From assembly GCF_046244365.1 (NCBI RefSeq), contig NZ_CP176395.1, forward strand, positions 6,138,001 to 6,202,000: a stretch of DNA of 64,000 bases, read 5' to 3'. Below the pieces are notes generated by a model. The model worked only from the letters and a program-made list of their open reading frames with translations, did no database searches and had not been told where the DNA came from. The position numbers were made by a program, and so were the translations under genes. Positions 44,780 to 53,715 of the stretch are shown here, piece by piece (positions within the stretch are counted from its first letter, which is position 1; each line of letters starts with the position of its first letter). This DNA comes from Paenibacillus_V sp046244365. Its GTDB lineage: Bacteria > Bacillota > Bacilli > Paenibacillales > NBRC-103111.

Positions 44780-44808
44780 ATTATGCCCGTTTTAGGAGAG
44801 TGCAACAA
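44780..44808 (-). promoter_or_regulatory. Promoter of hemEHY
   Basis: On the minus strand TTGTTG (44808-44803), 17 bases, and CATAAT (44785-44780). The predicted start leaves a leader of roughly 30 bases. Confidence 0.5.
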
Positions 44809-44863
44809 CCCGAATCCCGTACAGAAACCGACAAAAGTATGACAAAGGGAATACCCCTCACCC

Positions 44864-44931
44864 GTAAAAAAACGAGCTGCGGTCAAGGCGACAACGTTCG
44901 CGATTGCTCGCCGCCTAATCCCACACTCGTT
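44864..44931 (-). terminator. Terminator after the hemA-to-oxidoreductase operon
   Basis: On the minus strand AACGAG pairs with CTCGTT (44926-44931 with 44871-44876), with an inner GGCG/CGCC stem, followed by a seven-base T-run. It lies 36 bases past the oxidoreductase stop. Confidence 0.65.
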
Positions 44932-44966
44932 ATAAAACTCGTTAATTGCCCGGCTTTCGCTCGCCG

Positions 44967-45899
44967 TCATTCCGCTAGCCGCTCCACGAGCCGGTGCGTC
45001 GGAAGCGTCAGATCCGCGCGTATCCCGCATGCCTCCGGATCGTTCAAGCAGGTAAGAAAATGATCGACAACTCCGGCAAAGCCTCGCCGTTCAAGCACCG
45101 TATCCCAGCTGCCGAAAGTTCGCTGGAGCGGAGCCGCTCCCGCCGCATACAGCTGGGCAAGCTCCATATTCAACACCTCGGCGGAACGTCCGCTTCCGTG
45201 CAGCTCCAGCTTCTCCATGTCGGCGCCGGCCGTGCGCACCATTTCGTACTTGCCGAGCCTCCCGGCATAATCGCCGAATGCAAGCATGCCCGCGGCGTCA
45301 AGCAGCCTTCCGCTCCCGTCCGCGCGTAGTCTTTTGCCTATGATTTCGGCATCCGGGCCTCCAAGCCACAGGAGCAGATCGAGCATATGAATCAAATCGT
45401 CATAGATGGTCCGCTTGGCATCATGTTCCTGCAGCTTCGTCCGGTGCTTGAACGCGCCGCAGCTGTCGATCCCGCCGGCTTCCTCCACCCATGCTTTGGC
45501 CACTTGATACATGGGCGCATAGCGGCGGTTAAAGCCGACGGCCAGCAGCATCCCTTTGGCTTCCGCATAAGCCGCCATCTCTTCCGACTCTCCGATGTTG
45601 TAGGAGAGGGGTTTATCGACGTAAACGGCCGTACCGCTTCGCAGGCAAGCCATCGCAATATCGCGGTGCGTTTCCGTCGGGCTGTGTACGAATACGGCAT
45701 CCAGCCCGAGGGCGAGAAGCTCGTCCAGCCTTGTTGTGCCGAACGGGATGCGGTACGTCGCTTTCGTCCGTTCCACCGTCGCGGCCGACGCGCTCATCAC
45801 GCCTGCAAGCTCAACCGTTTGATGCTGGGAAAGAAGCGGCAAATACACCTTGCGCGCGATATCTCCGATGCCGATCAAGCCGATGCGCGACCGTTTCAC
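44967..45899 (-). CDS. Gfo/Idh/MocA-family oxidoreductase in the heme operon
   Basis: A 310-residue NAD(P)-dependent protein. The Rossmann start is RIGLIGIGDIARKVYLPLL, the EKP-type motif is YVDKPLSYNIGES (about residues 91-103), and the C-terminal domain begins LAVGFNRRYAPMY. It lies seven bases after hemB and before a terminator, so it is cotranscribed with the early heme genes. The family includes sugar dehydrogenases and also biliverdin reductase, so a tetrapyrrole substrate is conceivable, but no residue proves it. It could also be a neutral insertion with an unrelated role. Confidence 0.86.
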   Translation of the reverse strand: MKRSRIGLIGIGDIARKVYLPLLSQHQTVELAGVMSASAATVERTKATYRIPFGTTRLDELLALGLDAVFVHSPTETHRDIAMACLRSGTAVYVDKPLSYNIGESEEMAAYAEAKGMLLAVGFNRRYAPMYQVAKAWVEEAGGIDSCGAFKHRTKLQEHDAKRTIYDDLIHMLDLLLWLGGPDAEIIGKRLRADGSGRLLDAAGMLAFGDYAGRLGKYEMVRTAGADMEKLELHGSGRSAEVLNMELAQLYAAGAAPLQRTFGSWDTVLERRGFAGVVDHFLTCLNDPEACGIRADLTLPTHRLVERLAE

Positions 45900-45906
45900 G
45901 TCAAGC

Positions 45907-46899
45907 TCACCCCTTCAGCCATTTGGCGACGTCCTTCGCAAAGTACGTCAGAATCATATCTGCACCGGCACGTTTAAAACCGGTCATCATTTCGAGAACG
46001 ATTGCTTCTTCGTTGATCCAGCCCTTCTCCGCCGCAGCCTTCACCATCGAATATTCCGCGCTGACATTGTACACGACGACCGGCAGATCGAAGCTGTCCT
46101 TCAGCATGCGGACGACATCCAAATAAGCAAGCCCCGGCTTGACCATCAGCATGTCGGCACCCTCAATCACGTCGGATTCGGCTTCGCGCATCGCTTCGCG
46201 GACGTTGGCCGGATCCATTTGATACGTTTTGCGGTCGCCGAACTGCGGCGTCGAATGCGCCGCATCGCGGAAAGGTCCGTAGAAAGCCGAAGCATATTTC
46301 ACCGAATAAGACATGATCGGGACATGCTCGAAGCCCGCTTCGTCCAGTCCGGTACGAATCGTGTGCACGAAGCCGTCCATCATATTGGAAGGCGCGATCA
46401 CGTCTGCGCCGGCGCGAGCCTGCGAAACCGCGGTTTTGACAAGCTGCTCCAGCGAAAGATCGTTGTCGACCGTCGCGCGGTTCATCACCGGATCCACATG
46501 AATGACGCCGCAATGGCCGTGGTCGGTAAACTGGCACAGGCACGTATCCGCTACTACCAGCAATTCCGGGTGCATGCGCTTGATCATGCGCGTCGCTTGC
46601 TGGACGATTTCCTCATCGTCGGAGGCAGACTTGCCTTCCGCATCCTTGTAAGCCGGAACCCCGAACAGCAGCACCGCTTGAATCCCGAGAGCGTCGATTT
46701 CTTTTAATTCCTCTTCCAGCGTATCCAGCGAAAAATGATAGACGCCCGGCATCGACGGAATTTCCTCTTTTACTCCCTTGCCGTGAGTGACGAAAATCGG
46801 ATACACCAAATCATTTACGGTAACTTGATTTTCTCTTACCAGATTGCGCATCGCCTGAGATCCTCTCAACCGGCGGTGGCGTACTACGGGGAATGCCAT
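45907..46899 (-). CDS. hemB: Delta-aminolevulinic acid dehydratase (porphobilinogen synthase)
   Basis: HemB condenses two 5-aminolevulinate molecules to porphobilinogen. The 330-residue product has the two Schiff-base lysines Lys201 (IMSYSVKYASAFYGPF) and Lys254 (LMVKPGLAYLD). It also has the zinc-site cysteines Cys120, Cys122 and Cys130 (DTCLCQFTDHGHCG), so it is a zinc-type enzyme. It lies 72 bases after the cobA/hemD fusion gene. Confidence 0.96.
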   Translation of the reverse strand: MAFPVVRHRRLRGSQAMRNLVRENQVTVNDLVYPIFVTHGKGVKEEIPSMPGVYHFSLDTLEEELKEIDALGIQAVLLFGVPAYKDAEGKSASDDEEIVQQATRMIKRMHPELLVVADTCLCQFTDHGHCGVIHVDPVMNRATVDNDLSLEQLVKTAVSQARAGADVIAPSNMMDGFVHTIRTGLDEAGFEHVPIMSYSVKYASAFYGPFRDAAHSTPQFGDRKTYQMDPANVREAMREAESDVIEGADMLMVKPGLAYLDVVRMLKDSFDLPVVVYNVSAEYSMVKAAAEKGWINEEAIVLEMMTGFKRAGADMILTYFAKDVAKWLKG

Positions 46900-46971
46900 C
46901 GATATTACCTCCTGCTGATTCTGATTGTCATGCTGACTCTATAGGATGAGACTATAAAAAACGGGATAAGT

Positions 46972-48558
46972 TCATTCGTCCGTGCGTCCTTCGGCTCCGG
47001 CGCTCTTCTTTACGGGCAGCGGCGCGGCGGCAAGCGCCTGCACCAGCGACTCGATCGTCGCTTCTTCCGCTACGGCCTGCACGGTAAGCCCGGCATTACG
47101 CGCCGTTTCGGCCGTGATCGGACCGATGCACGCGAGCGTGAGACCCGCCAGCAGCTCTTGCGGCCGCTCTACGCCCTTCTTGGCTAATATGGCCAGAAGA
47201 TTCGTCACCGTCGACGAGCTCGTAAACGTTACGGCGTGGATGGAACCTGCTTCCAGCATCGCGATGATCTCGCCGACTTCCTCCGCTTCGGAAAGCACCG
47301 TCTCGTACACATCCGCTTCCGTAACATCGAGACCGACCTCGCGCAGCTTGCCTGGAAGCCATTTTGCGGCAATATCCGCCCGCGGAAGCAAAACGCGCTG
47401 TCCTGCGGCCAGCATCGGCTCGAGCGCCTCGAACAACGAATCCGCCTGAAATTTTGACGGCAGCGACTCGGCAATGATGCCGCGCTCCAGCAAGCTTTCC
47501 GCCGTTTTGGGCCCTACGGCGGCTATCCGTGCCTTATGCATCTGCCTGACGTCGATGCGCAGCTCCTTCAGTCGCCGGTAAAAGTACTCGACGCCGTTCA
47601 CGCTCGTAAAGATGACCCAGTCGTACCGATCCAAATGCGCAAGCGCATCATCCAGCTTTTGCAGCGTCGCCGGATCGATCGGCTGACGCATCTGCACGAC
47701 CGGAAATTCGACGGCTTCTCCGCCGAGTTCATCGATCCGCTCCGCCAGCTCGCTAGCCTGGCTCCGCGAACGGGTAACCATGATTCGTTTGCCGAAAAGC
47801 GGCTTATGCTCGAACCAGGCGAGCTTCTCGCGCAGCCGTACGACTTCGCCGACAATAATGACGGCCGGCGATTGAAAGTTCGCTTCCCGTACCTGCTCCA
47901 CGATCGTCTCAAGCGTTCCGACGAGCGTTTCCTGCTCCATCCACGTCCCCCAGCGGATTAGGGCCACGGGCAGATCGGCCGGCTTTCCGCATCTTAACAG
48001 CTGATCGCGAATATTCGCGATGTTGGCCACGCCCATCAAAAAAATGATCGTCCCGGTAGCGGAAGCAAGCTTCGCGTAGTCGATATCGGAATACGTTTTA
48101 TTGTTGTACTCGTGACCCGTCACGATTGTAAAGGACGACGTAAAGTCGCGGTGCGTTACCGGAATACCGGCGTAAGCGGGCACTGCGATGGCGGATGTGA
48201 TGCCGGGAACGATCTCGAAACGAATGCGGTTGTCCGCAAGCAGCTCCGCTTCCTCGCCGACCCGTCCGAACACGCAAGGATCGCCGCCCTTAAGGCGCGT
48301 AACCGTCTTCCCTTGCACGGCCAGATCGACAAGCAGCTGATTGATTTCGCTCTGCTTGAGCATATGCTTGTCCGGCAGCTTGCCGACGAATATTTTCTCG
48401 GCGCCGTCCTTCATATGCTTGAGCAACTGCGGGCTCGCAAGCCTGTCGTACACGACGACGTCGGCTTTCCGAATCGCTTCAAGCCCACGGAGCGAAATGA
48501 GCTTCGGATCTCCCGGTCCTGCGCCAACCAAATAGACGATTCCTGTACCGTTCGCCAT
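46972..48558 (-). CDS. cobA/hemD: Fused uroporphyrinogen-III C-methyltransferase and uroporphyrinogen-III synthase
   Basis: A 528-residue bifunctional protein. Residues 1-250 are an SAM-dependent SUMT domain (VYLVGAGPGDPKLISLRG, RLKGGDPCVFGR, VPGITSAIAVPAYAGIP) that makes precorrin-2. Residues about 258-510 are a HemD domain (KRIMVTRSRSQASELAERI, DWVIFTSVNGVEYF, IHAVTFTSSSTVTNLL) that closes the tetrapyrrole ring. One polypeptide thus makes uroporphyrinogen III and diverts it to siroheme or cobalamin. The adjacent precorrin-2 dehydrogenase gene fits the siroheme branch. Such fusions are known in some Bacillota; B. subtilis HemD is separate. Confidence 0.93.
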   Translation of the reverse strand: MANGTGIVYLVGAGPGDPKLISLRGLEAIRKADVVVYDRLASPQLLKHMKDGAEKIFVGKLPDKHMLKQSEINQLLVDLAVQGKTVTRLKGGDPCVFGRVGEEAELLADNRIRFEIVPGITSAIAVPAYAGIPVTHRDFTSSFTIVTGHEYNNKTYSDIDYAKLASATGTIIFLMGVANIANIRDQLLRCGKPADLPVALIRWGTWMEQETLVGTLETIVEQVREANFQSPAVIIVGEVVRLREKLAWFEHKPLFGKRIMVTRSRSQASELAERIDELGGEAVEFPVVQMRQPIDPATLQKLDDALAHLDRYDWVIFTSVNGVEYFYRRLKELRIDVRQMHKARIAAVGPKTAESLLERGIIAESLPSKFQADSLFEALEPMLAAGQRVLLPRADIAAKWLPGKLREVGLDVTEADVYETVLSEAEEVGEIIAMLEAGSIHAVTFTSSSTVTNLLAILAKKGVERPQELLAGLTLACIGPITAETARNAGLTVQAVAEEATIESLVQALAAAPLPVKKSAGAEGRTDE

Positions 48559-48610
48559 GAATGGAAACCTCCTAAGTCCTCTCTTCTCCGAAGAAAGGAT
48601 CCTTACCTAA

Positions 48611-49585
48611 TTAAGATTGAGCCGTCGCTTCTGCGAGCATCCGGTCCGCCCCCCGCATGATCATAAACTGCGCGAGCTTATCGCCCAGCCGCTCGGGATC
48701 GCTGCCCGAGACTGTCTCGCGCAGCAGCTCGCCGCTGACTGCTGAGCCGACGATGCCTGTCAGCGTCAAAAGCCGTGCCGAAGACTCGCCTTCTTGCGCG
48801 GGCTCCAGCCGGGCATAGGCGCCGATCGGCACCTGACAGCCGCCCTGCAGCGTACGGAGATAGCTTCGTTCAGCCTCTACGCAGCGCGCTGTCTCGTCAT
48901 CCGTAAACTTGCCGAGCAGCTCCAGCATGAACGTATCGTCGCCGCGGCATTCGATGCCGAGCGCCCCTTGGCCGACAGCCGGAATACAGAGGTCCGCCGG
49001 CAAATATGCCGTAATCCGGTCCTTCCAGCCCATCCGGTGCAAGCCTGCCGCCGCGAGCAAAATGGCATCGAAGCCTTCCTCTTCCAGTTTCCGGATCCGC
49101 GTATCGATATTGCCGCGGATCGATTCGATCTGAAGATCGGGCCGATGATGCTTAAGCTGACTTGCGCGCCGCAGGCTGCTCGTTCCGACCTTCGCTCCCA
49201 CCGGCAGCTCGTCCAGCGTCAAATAGCCTTGACGCGAAATCAGGCAGTCGCGGGGATCCTCGCGTTTGGGCACAGCCCCGATAACCAGTCCGTCAGGCAG
49301 CTCGGCCGGCATGTCCTTCATGCTGTGTACGGCCATATCGATTTCGCCGTCTAGCAGCGCTTGTTCGATTTCCTTCACGAACAAGCCCTTGCCTCCTACC
49401 TTTGACAAGGTAACATCCAGTATTTGATCGCCCTTCGTCACGATTTTGCGAACGGCAAACTCGCATTCGATTCCATCCCTCTTGCAAATGTCCTTTAGCT
49501 GCTCAATGACTTGATTCGTTTGCGTCAGCGCCAGCGCGCTTTGTCTAGTGCCTACTACGATTGTCCGCATTGTCTGAACCCCCAT
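48611..49585 (-). CDS. hemC: Hydroxymethylbilane synthase (porphobilinogen deaminase)
   Basis: HemC polymerises four porphobilinogens into hydroxymethylbilane. The 324-residue product carries the dipyrromethane-cofactor cysteine Cys250 in LQGGCQVPIGAYA and the catalytic Asp91 in HSMKDMPAELP. ATG 49585 has GAGGGG nine bases upstream. ATG 49570 (MRTIVVGTRQSALAL) has GGGGG and gives the more usual family N-terminus, so the start is uncertain by five codons. It lies 52 bases before the cobA/hemD gene. Confidence 0.95.
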   Translation of the reverse strand: MGVQTMRTIVVGTRQSALALTQTNQVIEQLKDICKRDGIECEFAVRKIVTKGDQILDVTLSKVGGKGLFVKEIEQALLDGEIDMAVHSMKDMPAELPDGLVIGAVPKREDPRDCLISRQGYLTLDELPVGAKVGTSSLRRASQLKHHRPDLQIESIRGNIDTRIRKLEEEGFDAILLAAAGLHRMGWKDRITAYLPADLCIPAVGQGALGIECRGDDTFMLELLGKFTDDETARCVEAERSYLRTLQGGCQVPIGAYARLEPAQEGESSARLLTLTGIVGSAVSGELLRETVSGSDPERLGDKLAQFMIMRGADRMLAEATAQS

Positions 49586-49724
49586 GTCTAAAATCCCCTC
49601 AAAGCGATGTCAGTCCAACGAAACCGTTCTGCCGCAGCAAACGGATAGCTGATTCCTAGCGCTTTGCGTAGAGTTTTCCAAATCCTTAACTAGCGAAAAT
49701 GCCCGGCTCCCGCAGCCGATACCG

Positions 49725-50405
49725 CTAGAGCCAAGCTTCCAAACCGAACGATTCCGGCTCCGCCTCGAGTTTATGCATCAGCTCGCGGCGAAAGGACTCG
49801 AACTCGCCTCTGCGGATACGTTCCAGCAGATCGATCCTGACAATCTCTCTTGCAAGCGCGTGCCTATGCTCAGCATCTTTGACCAACTGCCGTACTTTCA
49901 AACGGAATTCGCTTAAGAAATCGAGATACGTCGCATACTCCGGTCCGTACTCGTCTTTCAGCTCCCGCACCATATCCCGCGCTAGCGCAGGGCTTGCGCC
50001 GGACGTGGAGACGGCTACCTGCAGCTTGCCGCGGGTGAACGCGGCAGGGACGATAAAGCTCCCCGTTTCCGGCCGGTCGACTACGCTGACCAGCCGTCCG
50101 GCATCCCTTGCCTCCGTACAGACCTTTTCATTCACGTCCTCGACGTTGGAAGCGGCGATAACGAGTAACGCCCCCTCCGTGTCGCCCGGTTCAAAGCCCC
50201 TCAGGAGGACGGTTATTTTGCCTGCTGCCGCCCATTCTTCAATCCGGTTCGTCAGCGCAGGGCTGATCACGGTCACATTCGCTTTAGACGCAAGCAGCGA
50301 TTCGATCTTTCTTTCGGCAATCGTTCCTCCGCCTACGACGACGCAGCGTTTGCCGGTTATGTCGAGCATGACCGGATAATACATACCGGCGCCATTTTCG
50401 TTCAC
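49725..50405 (-). CDS. Precorrin-2 dehydrogenase/sirohydrochlorin ferrochelatase family protein
   Basis: A 226-residue protein of the CysG N-terminal/Met8/SirC family, which oxidises precorrin-2 to sirohydrochlorin with NAD on the way to siroheme. It starts YYPVMLDITGKRCVVVGGGT, the typical nucleotide-binding opening, and continues AERKIESLLASKANVTVISP. Conserved GSFIVPAAFTRGKLQVAVST and ASPALARDMVREL follow. The start GTG 50405 is chosen from AGGAAG nine bases upstream; ATG 50384 is an alternative. Its place between hemX and hemC couples siroheme and heme synthesis. The metal-chelation activity is uncertain. Confidence 0.9.
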   Translation of the reverse strand: MNENGAGMYYPVMLDITGKRCVVVGGGTIAERKIESLLASKANVTVISPALTNRIEEWAAAGKITVLLRGFEPGDTEGALLVIAASNVEDVNEKVCTEARDAGRLVSVVDRPETGSFIVPAAFTRGKLQVAVSTSGASPALARDMVRELKDEYGPEYATYLDFLSEFRLKVRQLVKDAEHRHALAREIVRIDLLERIRRGEFESFRRELMHKLEAEPESFGLEAWL

Positions 50406-50436
50406 AGTCGCTCACTTCCTCGCTTGCCTAACGGCC

Positions 50437-51261
50437 TCATAACCAATGGTGAAACGATGACATGTAGTTCGTCAAAATCATATTCAGCAGCACGATGCCG
50501 AACGCATAGAGGTTCCAGAGCGCAAGCCGGTTGCCCGCGGGCTGAAAAAACTGCCGCATGATATAGTAATAGAAATAGGCGGCAAGCACGACAAGCGAAT
50601 TGATCACCTTCGCATCAAGCAGCAGCAAGGCGTTCCCCTGCAGCAGCACCCATACGATGCCAAGCGCCAGCGCCGCAACGAGCAGCGGGATTCCGCTTAT
50701 GGAAGCGCGAAACGCATACATATCGATTTTCTCGAGACTCGGCAGCCGTTTGACTGCCTGCGACCACTGCTTGCCCTTCAGCCGGCGGTGCAGAAACAAG
50801 TACATGCCGGAGAAAACCGCCGCTACCGTAAAAGCCGCATAGGCGGCAACGGCTAGCGAAATATGGACGAACAGCAGCTCGTCGTCGATTTCCCACCCTT
50901 CCCGGCTGGGCACCATCTCCGGATTGCCGAACACGTTAAGGGCGAGCGCCGCGAAACCGCCTATATTAATGATAAATACGAAGAGCTCTATTCTCAGAAA
51001 CCGGCTGATAATAAGCGACAGCGTCAAAATAGCCCAAGCAAACAACAACAGCGTTTCCGTTTTCGTGAATGCGGTCAGCAGCTCATGACTGTACAAATGG
51101 GACGCCAGGTAGAACGATTGCAGCACCCATACAAAAACAAGCAGCCCCGTTCCCATCCGTTTGGCGCTCCGATTCGCTTTCGCGAAGTCGGAGAAGTAAA
51201 ACAGCAGGCCCAGGGCGTATATGTAAAGGATCGCATCAAATAGCCAGGTCTGTTTAACCAT
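50437..51261 (-). CDS. hemX: HemX/CcsA-type cytochrome c assembly-fold membrane protein
   Basis: A 274-residue membrane protein with about eight spans and conserved tryptophan/histidine positions of the CcsA/ResC fold (LLFVHISLAVAAYAAFTVAA, SFYLASHLYSHELLTAF). In B. subtilis HemX lowers HemA abundance. The start ATG 51261 is set by GAGGAGGAACGC just before it; the longer open frame runs into the repeat elements and has no membrane-protein character. Three tandem hairpin elements separate it from hemA. Confidence 0.92.
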   Translation of the reverse strand: MVKQTWLFDAILYIYALGLLFYFSDFAKANRSAKRMGTGLLVFVWVLQSFYLASHLYSHELLTAFTKTETLLLFAWAILTLSLIISRFLRIELFVFIINIGGFAALALNVFGNPEMVPSREGWEIDDELLFVHISLAVAAYAAFTVAAVFSGMYLFLHRRLKGKQWSQAVKRLPSLEKIDMYAFRASISGIPLLVAALALGIVWVLLQGNALLLLDAKVINSLVVLAAYFYYYIMRQFFQPAGNRLALWNLYAFGIVLLNMILTNYMSSFHHWL

Positions 51262-51280
51262 GCGTTCCTCCTCTATAGAT

Positions 51281-51472
51281 CCCCCATAAAGTGAAGCGAG
51301 ATCTTCGTAGCTTAATCCTAGTACTTTACGGGGAGCCCCGAAACCCTTCCCCACAAAGTGAAGTGAGGCCTTCGCAGCTTATTCCGAGTACTTTGCGGGG
51401 AGCCCCGAAACCTTTCCCATAAAGTGAAGCGAGATCTTCGTAGCTTAATCCTATTACTTTACGTGGAGCCCC
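51281..51472. repeat. Three tandem hairpin elements between hemA and hemX
   Basis: Three copies at 51281-51339, 51349-51406 and 51416-51472, period 67 bases. Each has CCCCAYAAAGTGAAG at one end and ACTTTRCGGGGAGCCCC at the other, with CTTCG and a GCTTAATCC/GCTTATTCC stretch between, and GAAACCTTTCC as spacer. The third copy has a T replacing G in the closing GGGG. The ends pair to form a stem. The family also occurs at 14831, 16772 and 17910. Confidence 0.9.
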
Positions 51473-51500
51473 GAAACCTTTCCCCCGACCAGCTCCCCCG

Positions 51501-52913
51501 TTATGGTCTAACCAGCATTTCCGCTCCGGCTAAGGAACGAATATCGATATGCGGGTCGTCCGCTTGAATGGTGACGGCTTGACGAACGGTAACGGCGGCA
51601 ATCCGCTCTTCCGCCTCCCGGCTCTCGGCATTCTTTTTCTCCTCAAGCAGCGCCTCCAGCGCGAAAAACTGGGTAAACATCGCAAGCGCCTCGTCGCCCT
51701 TTTTCTCGCCCGCCATTTCTTTGACGCGCTGAATCGGGTCGCGAAGCATTTGCGTCACAATGCTTTTGGTCAGCTTGCGAATGACCTTCACCTGACGCTC
51801 GTCGAGCTCCGGCAGCTTATTCAGCATACTTTCGAGCGTTTCCTCGTGAATGCGGTTCGCCTTCGTCTGCAGGGCATTAATGACCGGGCCCATCCCGATC
51901 ATTTTGTACCACTGATCAAAAGCAGCGATCGCTTCCGCGATCATGCCTTCGATTTTGACGGCCTCTTTCCTGCGCTCCGCCAAATTGCTGTCCACAATCG
52001 AATGCAGATCGTCAATATCGTACAAATAAACGTTAGCCAAATCGCTGATCGTCGGATCCAAATCCCGCGGAACCGCAATATCGATCATGAACAACGGACG
52101 CGATTTTCTTTTTGGCAAAACCCGCTGAACGTCCGCTTTCGTCAGAACAAGCTGAGAAGCCCCGGTGGAGCTGATGACGATATCGGCTTCGGCGAGGCAT
52201 GCCGGAAGCTGCTCCATAGAGCACGCGATTCCGTGAAACTTACCCGCCAGTTCTTCCGCACGGGCGCTCGTCCGGTTTACGACCAGCACCTTGCGTACGC
52301 CGCCTGCATGCAAATGCTTAGCCGTCAGCTCGCTCATTTTGCCTGCGCCGATAATGACGACCGTTTTATTCGCATAGCTGCCGAAAATACGTTTGCCAAG
52401 CTCTACCGCCGCATAGCTGACGGATACCGCATTTTCGCCGATCGACGTTTCCGAGTGAGCCCGCTTCGCAAGCGTAATGGCTTGTTTGAACAGGGTGTTA
52501 AACAACGTCCCCGTCGTTTTCTCCTGCTGCGCAAGCAGGAAGGCGTCACGCACTTGGCCGAGAATTTGCGTTTCACCGATGACCATGGAATCGAGCCCGC
52601 TCGTAACGCGGAAAAGATGCTCGACCGCTTGACCGTCCTCATAAATATATAAATGCTTATTGAAATGGTGGCGCGACACGCCGAACCAATTTTCCATAAA
52701 TTCGCGAATATAATGACCGCATAAGGTCATCCGGTCGACAACTGCATAGATTTCCGTTCTGTTGCAGGTGCCCACAATTACACATTCGAGGATGCTGTTC
52801 GTTTGTCGCAGCTTTTGCAGTGCGGAAGCAAGCTCTTCTTTCATAAAAGCAAACTTCTCGCGAATTTCGACAGGAGCTGTCCTATAGTTTAGACCGACCG
52901 CGATGATATGCAT
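51501..52913 (-). CDS. hemA: Glutamyl-tRNA reductase
   Basis: HemA reduces glutamyl-tRNA to glutamate-1-semialdehyde, the committed step of heme synthesis. The 470-residue product has the nucleophile Cys50 in VGTCNRTEIYAV, His-rich motif GETQILGQVRDAF, NADPH motif VVIIGAGKMSELTAKHL and a C-terminal dimerisation helix. ATG 52913 is preferred because AAGGAGG lies nine bases upstream and touches the in-frame GTG 52922. It starts the hemA-X operon; no RNA leader structure is obvious. Confidence 0.95.
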   Translation of the reverse strand: MHIIAVGLNYRTAPVEIREKFAFMKEELASALQKLRQTNSILECVIVGTCNRTEIYAVVDRMTLCGHYIREFMENWFGVSRHHFNKHLYIYEDGQAVEHLFRVTSGLDSMVIGETQILGQVRDAFLLAQQEKTTGTLFNTLFKQAITLAKRAHSETSIGENAVSVSYAAVELGKRIFGSYANKTVVIIGAGKMSELTAKHLHAGGVRKVLVVNRTSARAEELAGKFHGIACSMEQLPACLAEADIVISSTGASQLVLTKADVQRVLPKRKSRPLFMIDIAVPRDLDPTISDLANVYLYDIDDLHSIVDSNLAERRKEAVKIEGMIAEAIAAFDQWYKMIGMGPVINALQTKANRIHEETLESMLNKLPELDERQVKVIRKLTKSIVTQMLRDPIQRVKEMAGEKKGDEALAMFTQFFALEALLEEKKNAESREAEERIAAVTVRQAVTIQADDPHIDIRSLAGAEMLVRP

Positions 52914-52994
52914 TGTGTTCACCCTCCTTTCGCAAACCTAATTATAGCACAGAATCGTACTAGTCCCACCGCAATCTATGAAAAAAGTATGAAT

Positions 52995-53525
52995 TTAATG
53001 CTTCTGTACGTCCCGGAGTTGTTCGACAATCGCCTTATCCGTCTTCTTCAGTTTGTCGTTTTGGGACGAAATCACGCTGCCTCCGGAGGACATCAGCTTG
53101 GCGTAGTCTTCGTTCATCGTTTTATACAGCTTGCCTGCAGCTTGAATCGTCTGCACTTCCTCCGCTTTTAACGCGCGCTGCCCGGCAATTTGCAGCCTGA
53201 CGATATACTGCAGCAGCTGCTGCATCGACGCAAGCTCGGACAAACGATCCCCTTCCGCCATGACCAGCCTTTCGTGGGTGTAGTTCGCCGAATAAGCCGC
53301 TTGCTTGAGGGCATTGAGCTCATCCGTATTTTTTGCCTTTTCGGCCTCCGTAACCGCATTCGCGAGCAGTTCCATTTGGAATTGAGACACCTGAAACAGC
53401 AAATGTGCTGCATCTTCATGCCCTTCCTCGCCCTTCTTCCCGCCGGAAAGCTGGAGCAGCGTTACTAAAATCACGAAGCCGGCCAAAAGCCATACGAACA
53501 ATTTCCCGATACGTAGCTTTCCCAT
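52995..53525 (-). CDS. Membrane-anchored coiled-coil protein of unknown function
   Basis: A 176-residue protein starting MGKLRIGKLFVWLLAG. It has one N-terminal span (residues about 8-26) and a charged helical extracytoplasmic part rich in Glu, Ala and Lys (AVTEAEKAKNTDELNALKQA, SQNDKLKKTDKAIVEQLRD). ATG 53525 follows GGAGGGAATGAA; the in-frame upstream codons lack a ribosome site. It lies 81 bases upstream of hemA on the same strand and could share its promoter. I do not recognise the family. Confidence 0.72.
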   Translation of the reverse strand: MGKLRIGKLFVWLLAGFVILVTLLQLSGGKKGEEGHEDAAHLLFQVSQFQMELLANAVTEAEKAKNTDELNALKQAAYSANYTHERLVMAEGDRLSELASMQQLLQYIVRLQIAGQRALKAEEVQTIQAAGKLYKTMNEDYAKLMSSGGSVISSQNDKLKKTDKAIVEQLRDVQKH

Positions 53526-53651
53526 TTCATTCCCTCCGCATCCACCAATATCCCCACAAACATTTCGCACTTATCGTCTGCGGCGCCTCAATAGGAACTG
53601 CCTGGCTAATGAGGCTACTGGTTTCATTGTATGGACACGGATCAAAACAAA

Positions 53652-53675
53652 TAACCATGGATTGCTCCATGGTTA
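53652..53675 (-). terminator. Terminator after speD
   Basis: TAACCATGG-ATTGCT-CCATGGTTA, a perfect 9-bp stem, with a T-rich stretch following on the minus strand. It is 40 bases past the speD stop. Confidence 0.75.
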
Positions 53676-53715
53676 GGTTCTCCGCTCTATAAGGAAAACT
53701 TTTAATCGCCGTCGG

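Noticed and set aside
51262..51354. N-terminal extension of HemX into the repeats
   Set aside because: The extension is encoded by the hairpin element; GAGGAGG just before ATG 51261 sets the start.
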